From: a virus
Length of the DNA: 46,623 nt
Reading direction: 5' to 3' (one strand)
IMG/VR virus record: IMGVR_UViG_3300005617_000014
Span: 1-46,623 of that record
The first letter of the stretch is position 1, and each line of letters opens with the position of its first letter. Positions 1-8,334 of the stretch are shown piece by piece. Position numbers and translations under genes: made by a program. The notes below the pieces were generated by a model. That model had not been told where the DNA came from, made no database searches, and worked only from the letters and a program-made list of their open reading frames with translations.

Positions 1-73
1 ACTGATCATAATCATTTATGATCTCCGCCAAGCGTTGAAACTCAGCGGAGACCCATTCGTCAATTTCTGACAT
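1..73 (-). CDS. 5' fragment of the gene at 46146-46586 (duplicated by contig overlap)
   Basis: Partial reading frame whose ATG is at 73-71 and which runs off the left edge of the window. It is the same sequence as the first 73 bases of the gene that starts at 46586, so it is not a separate gene. Confidence 0.9.
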   Translation of the reverse strand, partial: MSEIDEWVSAEFQRLAEIINDYDQ

Positions 74-110
74 TTACTTCTTAGCTCTTCCAGTATCATC
101 TAAGGGTGAT
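1..110. repeat. Terminal direct repeat, left copy (contig closure)
   Basis: The first 110 bases are identical to 46514-46623, the last 110 bases of the window. The copies fall inside ordinary coding sequence: the start of one gene and the end of the next, both intact when the ends are joined. This is what an assembler leaves when a circular or circularly permuted genome closes on itself. A true 110 bp packaging repeat cannot be excluded from sequence alone. The non-redundant genome is then 46,513 bp. Confidence 0.95.
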
Positions 111-418
111 TCATCAGCATATACAGCCTGAGAAATAACACGAGATGTTGTTGCGTTTTCAGTACCTCCCTTAAGTGCTCTATTATAGTTATCCTTTGCT
201 ACATCAGGATGTAGATGAGTTCCGCTGGGAATCTGCTTAGCACCAGAATCCCTATAAACCTCTACATTAGGATTCTCATCTACTGCATCTGGAATCTCAC
301 TGTTGATATTATACCTTGCAGCAGACTCTTCCGGAGTCTCAGATGCTAACTCGGCAGGAGTCTTATTAAGCATATCAGACAACGAGGGAGATTCTGACTT
401 TTTAGGAGTTGGAGTCAT
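74..418 (-). CDS. Hypothetical hydrophilic virion-operon protein
   Basis: A 114-residue acidic, hydrophilic protein without cysteine pairs or membrane segments; no family recognised. The start MTPTPKK at 418 is preferred over a longer upstream frame because a GAAGGG-type ribosome site lies about 7 bases upstream. It ends next to the ATG of the following gene on the circular map (46146-46586), so the two are probably translationally coupled. Its place between capsid-side genes and tail adaptor genes suggests a minor head or head-tail role, which is inference. Confidence 0.7.
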   Translation of the reverse strand: MTPTPKKSESPSLSDMLNKTPAELASETPEESAARYNINSEIPDAVDENPNVEVYRDSGAKQIPSGTHLHPDVAKDNYNRALKGGTENATTSRVISQAVYADESPLDDTGRAKK

Positions 419-487
419 TACAAGCCCTTCTGTTGTAAATAAAGAACAGGGTGGTCGCAATTTCTACAACTACGACCACACCCATTC

Positions 488-730
488 TCACCTGTCGTGC
501 GTTTCCTTATTACTACACATACATCCATCAATAGGATTCCAAGAATAGCAAATGGAAGACACGCCTGCTTTGTGCTTACAAGGGTGATTAAAAAAGCCTT
601 CTTGTTCACAACCGCAACGATCTGGATTATGCCAATAAGGAACGGACTTTCTACATTCGTCACAAACTAGATAAGGATTAGCGAACCCCACAAGTACATG
701 AGTTCTAGTATGCGTCCTGGTAATAGCCAT
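488..730 (-). CDS. Small cysteine-rich (zinc-ribbon-like) protein
   Basis: 80 residues with about nine cysteines, including CDEC near residue 23, CGC near 39 and a closing GCMC near 69, plus several histidines. This pattern fits one or two small zinc knuckles. The ATG directly abuts the TAA of the upstream gene (731-1060). Function unknown. A metal-binding protein in a capsid operon may be a minor structural or regulatory protein. Confidence 0.65.
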   Translation of the reverse strand: MAITRTHTRTHVLVGFANPYLVCDECRKSVPYWHNPDRCGCEQEGFFNHPCKHKAGVSSICYSWNPIDGCMCSNKETHDR

Positions 731-1060
731 TTAGTGATTAATCTTTTCCGCATAAATAGTAACAGCAGCAGTATCTGAAGCCCCTGTGGCTAATCTTAAC
801 GCAACATTAATACCCGATGTATAATTAGTAATGTCTACAACAAATGGTCCAAAATTAACAGTATCACCAGCCCCTCCTGCTATAACAAGAGCAGGAGTCA
901 TGGGACTTGTAAATTTCAAACCATCTGCAAGACTATGTCTTCCATGACCCCATACCTTATATCTACCAGGTCCAGGGGCATTTATAAGAGCAACAAGTGT
1001 ATCTGCAGCTTGACTATTCCCTAAAACTCCTGATGCAAATAGAGTAATATCTTGACGCAT
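731..1060 (-). CDS. Probable capsid decoration or head-fibre protein
   Basis: 109 residues, rich in Gly, Ala, Thr and Val, with predicted alternating beta strands and no charged helices. It lies directly downstream of the major capsid gene with a 2-base gap, the usual place for capsid cement or decoration proteins in tailed phages. The assignment rests on position and composition; no diagnostic motif is visible. Confidence 0.55.
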   Translation of the reverse strand: MRQDITLFASGVLGNSQAADTLVALINAPGPGRYKVWGHGRHSLADGLKFTSPMTPALVIAGGAGDTVNFGPFVVDITNYTSGINVALRLATGASDTAAVTIYAEKINH

Positions 1061-1062
1061 AA

Positions 1063-2289
1063 TTATGCCTCAGTAATGCTAGTCATAAGTCCGTGAGAAT
1101 TACGACGGTGAGTACCAAGCTGGCAGTACTTGAAAAGACGAGCACGATATGCATCATACTCACCTGAAGAATCAATAAGACGCTGCCAATTAGATCCATC
1201 ACGATTCATGAAAGACCAATCACCAGCCTGATAAAGTTTAATTTCCTTTTCATTCATAAAGTAAAGACGACCAGGCTGGCAATCAAAATCAGCAACAATC
1301 GGAATCTCACCATAGTCCGTAGTAAAAGCAATACCTTTGAAACCACCGGTAAATTCAGTAGTATTTACATAACGTCGCTGCTGTTCAAGAAGATTAGCAT
1401 AAGCACGACGAACACCTAAAGAACAAAAACCAACAGTAGTAGTACCACCACGAGTACGAATCTTATCAACAAGATTAATCATTCGACCTTCGGAAATAGC
1501 ACCTGCGGTCGAATCCATATTACCAGTCCACACAGAATGCGTAATATTATAAAGAGCACCGCCACCAGTACCAAGAGCATTAGTATCGGTAATACCAGCA
1601 ACCATCTGCTGAAAACCGACAGTTTCTTTACCCCTAGAACCGGTACGTGTAATAAAGTCACCAACTGCTACTGCGGTAACAGATGTTCCAAATGTAATAG
1701 TATAAACACCAGCAGATTCAGTAATGTCAGTAATTTCAACATTAGCATTATTTAAAACAGGCGTAGTGTTGGTATCAGTAGCATCATAGACATCAACAAA
1801 CATACCAATTTCAGCATACATAATTGCGTTAGCAGCAGTAACTAAAGTAGTCGTGGTACCAGAGGCTGCAACTGCCAAAATACCAGTAGTAGTACCGTAA
1901 GTTTGGCGGTTAGTGTCTTTCTTAAGACCCTCCCGCATTCCTTCCATTTCCTGATCTAAAACACTCGCAAAAGCCTGAGCATTACTCTCAGCTAATTCAA
2001 AAGTCTGACCAGAAAGCTGAATAGCACCATAAAGATAAGCAAGCTTCAACTGCGAAGAACGGTAATCCTGAGTCTTCGGATTAGGAAGTGCTTCCATTTC
2101 ATTACGAGCACCAATACCATGATTACGCTTAACTCGCACAGCAAACCGAACATACTTACCACCGATAGCGTCAGATTCAACACCTTCGGAAGTCTTCTGA
2201 ATACGAGAAAGAGTAACAATCTGAGACTGAAGCTGATCCCTAACCCGAGGCTCATACACCTCTTTAAGAATGTTATCAGCAGTTGTCAT
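1063..2289 (-). CDS. Major capsid protein
   Basis: 408 residues, typical of HK97-fold major capsid proteins. The N-terminal part is helical (ILKEVYEPRVRDQLQSQ) and leads into the YVRFAVRVKRNHGIGARNE region. A Thr/Val-rich beta insertion (roughly residues 135-225, starting near SGTTTTLV) is followed by a typical C-terminal half with GEIPIVADFDC and RLYFMNEKEIKLY. It follows the scaffold gene and precedes a decoration-like gene, the usual head order. The annotated ATG at 2289 lies 20 bases from a strong GGAGGG (2309-2315 complement). An in-frame ATT at 2301-2299 is better spaced, so the true start may be four codons further upstream. Confidence 0.85.
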   Translation of the reverse strand: MTTADNILKEVYEPRVRDQLQSQIVTLSRIQKTSEGVESDAIGGKYVRFAVRVKRNHGIGARNEMEALPNPKTQDYRSSQLKLAYLYGAIQLSGQTFELAESNAQAFASVLDQEMEGMREGLKKDTNRQTYGTTTGILAVAASGTTTTLVTAANAIMYAEIGMFVDVYDATDTNTTPVLNNANVEITDITESAGVYTITFGTSVTAVAVGDFITRTGSRGKETVGFQQMVAGITDTNALGTGGGALYNITHSVWTGNMDSTAGAISEGRMINLVDKIRTRGGTTTVGFCSLGVRRAYANLLEQQRRYVNTTEFTGGFKGIAFTTDYGEIPIVADFDCQPGRLYFMNEKEIKLYQAGDWSFMNRDGSNWQRLIDSSGEYDAYRARLFKYCQLGTHRRNSHGLMTSITEA

Positions 2290-2389
2290 CGTGGTAGTAA
2301 TAGCTACTGCCCTCCAAATAAAAGTACTTACAGATAAAAATTATAAATTAAACGATGGCAACTGCGTTGAGGATATACCTCAATAGTAC
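2290..2389 (-). promoter_or_regulatory. Capsid leader with small hairpin
   Basis: AT-rich 100-base gap between scaffold and capsid genes, the longest gap in this part of the operon. It contains a 6-bp inverted repeat TTGAGG/CCTCAA (2367-2372 and 2378-2383, 5-base loop) just after the scaffold stop and a strong GGAGGG just before the capsid start. A capsid-specific promoter or an RNA processing hairpin is plausible. I see no convincing -35/-10 pair. Confidence 0.4.
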
Positions 2390-3115
2390 TTATGGCTTCT
2401 TCTGCTCTAGCATTGCATGTTGCATCATCTGAGCAACTAGATTCTTAGTACCCATATTATCCAACTGCGTAACATCCAACTTACGTTGGGGAACTACTCC
2501 CCCACCACCAATAACCATCGGAGAAGGACGTGTCTTCCGAAGTTCAGAAATTTTATTAGCATATTCTTGAAAAGCTTGTTCGGCAGTCATTTCCTTATGT
2601 ACCATGCGCATAAGAATTTCTTCTTCATCAAAATCACCGTATTTACTTCTTAAACTACTCAACTCTTTTTCAAGTGCAGCTTCTTGCTCCGCAAGTTGCT
2701 GTTCCTGAGTAGTCTGATGACGCTGTGCCAATGCAATTTGAGCAAGAGTATCAATTTGCTGCTGCATTGTCTGGATACGAGGATCTTCCTCCATTTCTTT
2801 TTCCAAAGTCTTTACAGCAGCTTTTGCTTCCTGTGGCGTAAGTCCTAAATGCTGTCCAATAGCATCATAAATTTCACGAGGCTTATTTTCAATAAGGGAA
2901 AAAACACCAAGAGCAGTGCTGATATGATCAGGAGTAATTCCAGACCTATGAAAGTCTTCGTAACTCTTGAGAGGTTCGTAAGCAGAAATACGCTCTTTAA
3001 TCCTAGGAGCTAATTCAGCTCGTTTATCTTCGGGAAGTGCACCGACAATATCGTTCCACTCTGATCCTAAACCATCAAAAAGTGGCATATCTCCCGGAGG
3101 AGTGGGCTGTCCCAT
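2390..3115 (-). CDS. Capsid scaffolding protein
   Basis: 241 residues. The N-terminal part is acidic with helices. The middle (about residues 105-160) is a Gln/Glu-rich coiled coil with KTLEKEMEEDPRIQTMQQQI and EQEAALEKELSSLRSKYGD. The C-terminal third is basic and contains VAQMMQHAMLEQKK, resembling the short C-terminal capsid-binding helix of scaffolds. It lies directly upstream of the capsid gene and downstream of the portal in transcription order, the standard place. There is no sign of a protease domain. Confidence 0.75.
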   Translation of the reverse strand: MGQPTPPGDMPLFDGLGSEWNDIVGALPEDKRAELAPRIKERISAYEPLKSYEDFHRSGITPDHISTALGVFSLIENKPREIYDAIGQHLGLTPQEAKAAVKTLEKEMEEDPRIQTMQQQIDTLAQIALAQRHQTTQEQQLAEQEAALEKELSSLRSKYGDFDEEEILMRMVHKEMTAEQAFQEYANKISELRKTRPSPMVIGGGGVVPQRKLDVTQLDNMGTKNLVAQMMQHAMLEQKKP

Positions 3116-3316
3116 TTATTTTCCTGCCTTCAACTTCTGTAGCCTACGCCGAATAGCCATTTTCTTTTTATCTTCAGCACTCATATCTGTAATAGACTGT
3201 TGTTTAGGAGTTATACTTCTATAATCATTAGTCTCAGATTCTCGATCATCAGGAGTACTATCGTTATTTTTGTAATAATCAGTATATCCTATTGCTCGAC
3301 CTTTACCATAGGCCAT
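3116..3316 (-). CDS. Hypothetical basic small protein
   Basis: 66 residues, strongly polar with a lysine/arginine-rich C-terminus (KKKMAIRRRLQKLKAGK). Its TAA abuts the scaffold ATG, and its ATG overlaps the stop of the upstream gene by one base. No family recognised. It is probably a minor head-operon protein, possibly able to bind nucleic acid because of the basic tail. Confidence 0.65.
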   Translation of the reverse strand: MAYGKGRAIGYTDYYKNNDSTPDDRESETNDYRSITPKQQSITDMSAEDKKKMAIRRRLQKLKAGK

Positions 3317-3798
3317 TATAGAGAACCTGGATCATCAGAAATTCGTAACTGATAGTCTTTATCATTCTCAGTCAACCTAGCAACGTAAGCAGCAGAAAAA
3401 CCTAATTCAACAAGTCGTCGATCTTTTTCACCAGTACTGTACACATTAGAGTATCCAACCAGTTTCATAGTATCTCCAGAAACTGGAGCCACAGCTGCAG
3501 CAGGAGTAAATGTAACCGTTGTACTTCCTGCAACAGCAACAGCCGTAACTCTAAAAACTGTTTCTTCTTTTAAAGTTCCAGTAGTTACGTTAAAGAGTTT
3601 AAATTCTTCTCCGATACGTACAACATTTGTAGGAGTTGCAGGAGCAGCATTAGCACCCACAATTGTAGTAGTTGTACCTGTAGCATTTGCAGTAAAAATT
3701 ACTGGTCCAGCAACTACACGAGATTCAAAATCATCTCTAAATTTACGTCGTTTATCTACATATCCAGCAGGCATAACACTGCCGATTTGATGTGTCAC
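3316..3798 (-). CDS. Structural protein with a beta domain resembling the capsid insertion
   Basis: 160 residues. Roughly residues 32-115 form a Thr/Ala/Val-rich stretch with ATGTTTTIVGAN, then VRIGEEFKLFNV, a VTAVAVAGSTTVTF strand pair and GDTMKLVG. The same order of elements (SGTTTTLV, IGMFVDVYD, YTITF, VAVGDFI) appears in the insertion of the major capsid protein, so the two may share a small beta domain; this is my alignment by eye. The C-terminal part is helical and ends in LRISDDPGSL. It is located between portal and scaffold. Head-surface or connector role inferred. Confidence 0.6.
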   Translation of the reverse strand: MTHQIGSVMPAGYVDKRRKFRDDFESRVVAGPVIFTANATGTTTTIVGANAAPATPTNVVRIGEEFKLFNVTTGTLKEETVFRVTAVAVAGSTTVTFTPAAAVAPVSGDTMKLVGYSNVYSTGEKDRRLVELGFSAAYVARLTENDKDYQLRISDDPGSL

Positions 3799-5882
3799 TA
3801 CATCATTCCTTCCTGTGAGGACTCTCCTTCTAATTCAGGCATAGGTACCGGACCTGTACTTCCTCCCTCTCCTTCTTCCATTTCATCCATAGCTGCTTCT
3901 TCATCTTCAGGAGCAGGAGCATTAGGATTACTAGGATCTAAACCAGTCAAGGGATGTACCATCATTCCGGCTAAGGCTTCTTGATGCTGTCTAACATGTT
4001 CTTCAAAAAGTGCTTTTGTTGTTGGTGAGGCATTTTCAAAACTCTGACTCTTCCGATAATTATTGTGTACTTCAATATGTAACTGATGATTATCATAAGT
4101 ATGGACAGGAATGAGCAGAGGGGGTTCTAGGTTCAGACCAGAATCGATATCCTTTTTAATTTCAGAAGGTTGACTATTTATCCACATTTCTGTATGTTCT
4201 TTAACATCCTGATCTGTAATGACTCGCATCTTAAGATTTTCACGTTGTGCCTGTCGTTTATCGATTTGAATTTCTTCATAAAGTCTATTAAGTCCACCAA
4301 CCTCCATAAGTTCAAGACCCTTATCTGGAGGAATGAAGCCCATCTTCATAAGATCCATAATAAATGCTTGTTTAGCTGCTCTAGAAGTAGGTAGTGCACT
4401 TCCAGATTCAACTCTAATATCAGCGTTACCTCTCAGATCTGCACCTTTAAATGTTTGAACATCAAAAGTACCTTCAATACCCACAATTTTAATTGTTCGA
4501 GGCTCATCCCAATACATCTTAACATAGTTAAGAGATTGTCCTGCAACTTTTTCGATAGCCTCTTCAATTGAAGTATAGTGATTGGCAATAAGACTTTCAT
4601 CTTGTTCTTGCAAAAAGCTAATAGCAGTAGCAGCTGTTACTCCCGGAGGAGTACTGCCATTACTAACTTCATGCTGCCCACTTAAATCTGAAATATCTGT
4701 ATATAAACGGTCAATCTCTTGTGTAACATAACTAGGAATATTCTGTAAAGGCAGCGGCTGTGGCGGATCAAATCCAAGAGCATATTGAATAACTTGACCT
4801 GGTTCGGTTGTAATAGCTCTAGGTTCAACAGCACCTTTTTGAGCCACTAACTGTGGCTTACTCATTCTATTCTTTGATTCAATTAATTGACTACGTGATC
4901 GATTAAGTTCCTTTTGTAACGGGATCAAGTCTTCAATAATAGATGCAGTATAAAATTTTCCTGTAGGAATAGAATCTAGTTTAGCAATAGGATACTGCCC
5001 ATGATCGTAAGGCCAGCTATCCATACCTTGTACTAATTTATTAGCAGCAACAGTAAACATACCACCATTAGGTAATTCAGGAAGATAACCTGGCTTAACC
5101 CAAATTTCAAGAATAATAGATTGATCTTTTTTACTGTTATTGCGACTAACACCCATTACAGTCTGCAAACCTTCATCTACAGACTCTAATTTATTACTAT
5201 CTCCATCAATTCCTAAATTCTGTCTAATCCACGAATTATTTCTAACTTGTGCATGAATAATATAAGGTTGATCTTCAATCTCAGAACACATTAAATCTGG
5301 AACAAAAATGTGAAAAGGAGTCACACTATGAATGCAGATATCTCCAGGCATATCTGAATCTGGATCAATCTTGGTAGAATCCCAGTATGTTTTAATAAAT
5401 CCCGTACCTGCTACTGCTTGCCAAAAAACCGCATCTCTTAGTGTTTTATTAAATTTCAATCTTCGCCACAGGGAATCCCAAATCTGCTCTCCTGCTTGCG
5501 CGGCAAATACATCGGCATCTTCGGTTGAAGAGGGCACTACAAATGCATTGGGCTTCTGAGCTGTCAAACGAGCAATTTCTTTACGGATGGTTCGACGAAT
5601 TTGATTGATTACAATTCTAACTTTATAATAAGGAGCATTGGGAACATAAAGATCAAAAGGTCCACCACTTTGAGTCTGTCTAAATTGCACATACTGATTA
5701 CCAGACAAGAAAGCATAATTTAAATACCATTGCCGTTCCTGCATGGTTCTATCATTTTGACACTGATGAAACCATTGCATTCCGATAGCAGCTAATCTTT
5801 CACGCTGCTTATCCGCATCTCTACTTTCTTCTGTAAAGAACCCTGTACTAGTCAAACCCATAGGATTGTCAGGATATGTCAT
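3798..5882 (-). CDS. Portal protein
   Basis: 694 residues, the length of P22-type podovirus portals. Features seen: an N-terminal region with MQWFHQCQNDRTMQERQWYL and SGNQYVQF; the portal core stretch RRTIRKEIARLTAQKPNAFV; GTGFIKTYWDS followed by IHSVTPFHIFVPD; the long helical segment LIPLQKELNRSRSQLIESK; and a late Gln/Glu-rich crown-like tail ending in EDEEAAMDEMEEGEGG. It forms the 12-subunit ring at the packaging vertex. Its start overlaps the stop of the upstream small membrane ORF by 4 bases. Confidence 0.9.
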   Translation of the reverse strand: MTYPDNPMGLTSTGFFTEESRDADKQRERLAAIGMQWFHQCQNDRTMQERQWYLNYAFLSGNQYVQFRQTQSGGPFDLYVPNAPYYKVRIVINQIRRTIRKEIARLTAQKPNAFVVPSSTEDADVFAAQAGEQIWDSLWRRLKFNKTLRDAVFWQAVAGTGFIKTYWDSTKIDPDSDMPGDICIHSVTPFHIFVPDLMCSEIEDQPYIIHAQVRNNSWIRQNLGIDGDSNKLESVDEGLQTVMGVSRNNSKKDQSIILEIWVKPGYLPELPNGGMFTVAANKLVQGMDSWPYDHGQYPIAKLDSIPTGKFYTASIIEDLIPLQKELNRSRSQLIESKNRMSKPQLVAQKGAVEPRAITTEPGQVIQYALGFDPPQPLPLQNIPSYVTQEIDRLYTDISDLSGQHEVSNGSTPPGVTAATAISFLQEQDESLIANHYTSIEEAIEKVAGQSLNYVKMYWDEPRTIKIVGIEGTFDVQTFKGADLRGNADIRVESGSALPTSRAAKQAFIMDLMKMGFIPPDKGLELMEVGGLNRLYEEIQIDKRQAQRENLKMRVITDQDVKEHTEMWINSQPSEIKKDIDSGLNLEPPLLIPVHTYDNHQLHIEVHNNYRKSQSFENASPTTKALFEEHVRQHQEALAGMMVHPLTGLDPSNPNAPAPEDEEAAMDEMEEGEGGSTGPVPMPELEGESSQEGMM

Positions 5883-6232
5883 TGTAACCCTGCACTAAAA
5901 CCAAAATCAGTCATAGAATACTGTTTAATCTCTTCATCAGTCAATACGCGTATATGATTAGGATTAGTATCTAATTTTTCAAGTCGTTCAGCTTCCGTTT
6001 CATCATCCCGAGAAATATATTCAGAATCAGGAATCGGATTCGAGGAGGCTTGCAAGGCTAGGAAGGTTTTCAGATCCGGAGCTTGAAGTCGGTTTAGTAG
6101 CTCGCTGATGTGTTTTTGTTGCTTCTCTGTTAACTCTAGTAGATCCTTCGTCATTGGGTTTTGTCGTGTCAGTGCCCACATCAGCGCTAGCACTAACGCC
6201 AGAATTACTCCTAAGAGAATATAAATTAGCAT
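5879..6232 (-). CDS. Small membrane-anchored coiled-coil protein, overlapping its upstream neighbour out of frame
   Basis: 117 residues from the ATG at 6232 (a TTG at 6253 would add seven). Residues 1-22 form a strong N-terminal membrane segment (MLIYILLGVILALVLALMWA). It is followed by a hydrophilic coiled coil with LLELTEKQQKHISELLNRL and an acidic C-terminus. The first 206 bases lie inside the 3' end of 6027-6626 in another frame. The layout (one membrane segment, then a periplasm- or cytoplasm-facing coil) resembles an inner-membrane spanin, but its place between portal and terminase is unusual for that role. Both overlapping frames look protein-like. Confidence 0.65.
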   Translation of the reverse strand: MLIYILLGVILALVLALMWALTRQNPMTKDLLELTEKQQKHISELLNRLQAPDLKTFLALQASSNPIPDSEYISRDDETEAERLEKLDTNPNHIRVLTDEEIKQYSMTDFGFSAGLQ

Positions 6233-6626
6233 AATACTTTTCAAACTCCTCAAAGAGTCTTACCGTATTGTTGTGTAAATCTACCCCCTGCTCTCGCAGA
6301 ATTTGAATTGAGATAATATCAGCTAGCGCATTCTGTAATTTGGTCTGTAATTCTTCAAATAATCCCATATTAAGAGCAATATCTTTTAAGCAAATGCCAC
6401 AAATAAAAACGATTCCATACCAATCAACTTCTAAACCAAAATCAATATACTTTCGTCCATCATTCTTAGCTGATCCGCAGTTGGCGCATTTCCCAGGCTT
6501 TAAATCTGGAACAGCTAAAATGCGATATTTACTCATTCGTAACATCTCCAAATAATCAGGATCATACTCTGTTGGCAATCTGCCATACTTCTGGACAAAC
6601 ATGTCAAAGATACTAGTATCTTTCAC
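6027..6626 (-). CDS. Zinc-ribbon protein next to terminase
   Basis: 199 residues. The N-terminal two thirds look folded. A zinc site is visible as CANCGS (about residue 47) paired with CGIC (about residue 76), followed by a helical region. From about residue 140 the sequence becomes Ser/Thr/Asn-rich low complexity, and this tail coincides with the overlapped coding region of the next gene. Its start overlaps the TerL stop by 4 bases, so it is coupled to TerL translation. Role unknown; possibly a packaging accessory. Confidence 0.7.
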   Translation of the reverse strand: MKDTSIFDMFVQKYGRLPTEYDPDYLEMLRMSKYRILAVPDLKPGKCANCGSAKNDGRKYIDFGLEVDWYGIVFICGICLKDIALNMGLFEELQTKLQNALADIISIQILREQGVDLHNNTVRLFEEFEKYYANLYSLRSNSGVSASADVGTDTTKPNDEGSTRVNREATKTHQRATKPTSSSGSENLPSLASLLESDS

Positions 6627-8065
6627 GGAATTTCTCCAAAAGCTAAATCTGATCTATTTGATTGATAAAATCCTGCATCCACTTCCCAAGGGAAGTCTTT
6701 TCTATTAATTAATGTCTGACTTATACCCTGGGTGATTCCCTTATCTTCGGGACCCAGATAAGGCATTAAATTAAAGAAATAACCACATCCATCCATAGCA
6801 TGGTCATTCTTCTTATTAGGTTCTTCTCTAACATTATTTCGATCAGCAATTTTTGGTGAATTGTAGATTTTAAAAGCATAACCTTTAGCTTCTTTAATAG
6901 TGTTGATACAATCCTCAGTTATATGCCACATATCATATTTTAAGTATTCATTCATTTTATTAATACGAGCAGTGACATCCTTCTTACCTTGCATAAGAGG
7001 AATGCCTAAACGCCTATACTCAGATAGAGCAGAAGTCCCAGTAATCGCATTTTTCTGACTCATTGAAGGATCACCAATATAGAGCTGTGGCTCTCTTCCA
7101 ATCTCTGCATTAATCTGCTTGATTCTATTTACATGTTGACTAATAACCCATTTGTTTTTATAGTGTTCTCTAAAAGTAACTACTTGTTTCTTAGGCGATA
7201 CTGCGTGCCAATTAATAGCAGTAGGAGCATTATATCCGTGATCAATAGACACATAAATAGTCCATGATTCTGGAATAAGATTACCTCTAGCAATAACGTG
7301 TCTTTTAATATCAAATTCCTTGAGTACCAATCCGCCCTTGGGTACAAAAATACCTTGACGACGGACTTTCTTTTCATCCTCGTCAAGGTCATCATCAAGT
7401 AACTCAAGAGCTATTTTATTCAGATGTGGATTATCTTTAATGTCAACTTCGAACATGTCAACATTCTTTGCTGCTGTTGCAATATACCTATCAAAAATCC
7501 AATCTTGACCTTCAACAGGAGTCATGGTCATGTACCAAACACCGTTGTAGTCAATTAGGCGCAAACGGCACTCGTTAAAAATTGCTTGGGGAGGCTCCTC
7601 GTCAAACCAGCACCAGTGTAATGGAACACCTGCAAAAGACTCAACTTCTTGTTGATGCGTCTTTAGTTCAATTGTAGAACCATTACGTAATGTTACTAAC
7701 TTATCATTTCTGCTATAGCTATCTTCCCAAGATCCGTTCTTTAGTTCACTTGGAGGAATCCACTGCTTTAGTAAAGGAATAATAATCTGATTAATACCTG
7801 CTTCTCTATCAACAGTTACAATTCTACCTCTAGTAGGAACCTCATGTGTGTTTAAAAACGGATGTCTACCTGTAGCTCTCCAAACGCTTTCTACTGTACC
7901 GGCAACAGATTTCCCAGAACGGTTACCACCTCTAAGAATTCTGCCAACCTTAGTAGTTTTGTGAAAACTTTCATGTACGGAAGAATTAGGAATGTAACTA
8001 AGTACGTTGGGCTTCTTAGCAGCCACAGAGAGGGAACTTGCTAGTTGCTCAAGAAAATCATTCAT
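6623..8065 (-). CDS. terL: Terminase large subunit
   Basis: 480 residues, normal for TerL. The ATPase domain has a Walker A GGNRSGKS at residues 46-53 and a Walker B WCWFDEE near 151-157. A C-terminal RNase H-like nuclease domain is indicated by VSIDHGYNAPTAI (first Asp), YIGDPS (second Asp) and NDHAMDGCGYF near residue 440 (last Asp). It pumps DNA into the prohead through the portal and cuts the concatemer. It is followed by the zinc-ribbon gene and the portal. Confidence 0.95.
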   Translation of the reverse strand: MNDFLEQLASSLSVAAKKPNVLSYIPNSSVHESFHKTTKVGRILRGGNRSGKSVAGTVESVWRATGRHPFLNTHEVPTRGRIVTVDREAGINQIIIPLLKQWIPPSELKNGSWEDSYSRNDKLVTLRNGSTIELKTHQQEVESFAGVPLHWCWFDEEPPQAIFNECRLRLIDYNGVWYMTMTPVEGQDWIFDRYIATAAKNVDMFEVDIKDNPHLNKIALELLDDDLDEDEKKVRRQGIFVPKGGLVLKEFDIKRHVIARGNLIPESWTIYVSIDHGYNAPTAINWHAVSPKKQVVTFREHYKNKWVISQHVNRIKQINAEIGREPQLYIGDPSMSQKNAITGTSALSEYRRLGIPLMQGKKDVTARINKMNEYLKYDMWHITEDCINTIKEAKGYAFKIYNSPKIADRNNVREEPNKKNDHAMDGCGYFFNLMPYLGPEDKGITQGISQTLINRKDFPWEVDAGFYQSNRSDLAFGEIP

Positions 8066-8067
8066 TA

Positions 8068-8334
8068 CTAAGTACCAAGACCTAGCGCTCTCAGTGCATC
8101 AATAACAGATTGCATTTGAGCTTGAGAATAAGTAGCATTAGCAGTTGTAGGAAAGGCAGGATTAATACCCTTTCCTATCTTCTTAGAATTTTTTCCATTA
8201 TGATTATGATCGCCCGGACTACTCTGATTATGCTGAATACCCAATGTGTGATGTTGAGAAGTGACTGCACCATCAACATCAGAATTTGAATGAAATTTAT
8301 TAACTTCAGCTGAAGAAGGTGTCGGCTGAGTCAT
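8068..8334 (-). CDS. Small His/Asn/Gly-rich virion protein
   Basis: 88 residues. The centre has SPGDHNHNGKNSKKI, a pattern common in small tail-associated proteins of phages. The C-terminus is a short helix (AQMQSVIDALRALGL). It sits between the tail-fibre-like paralogues and TerL, with a 2-base gap to the latter. A role as fibre tip, collar or fibre-attachment protein is inferred from context. Confidence 0.6.
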   Translation of the reverse strand: MTQPTPSSAEVNKFHSNSDVDGAVTSQHHTLGIQHNQSSPGDHNHNGKNSKKIGKGINPAFPTTANATYSQAQMQSVIDALRALGLGT

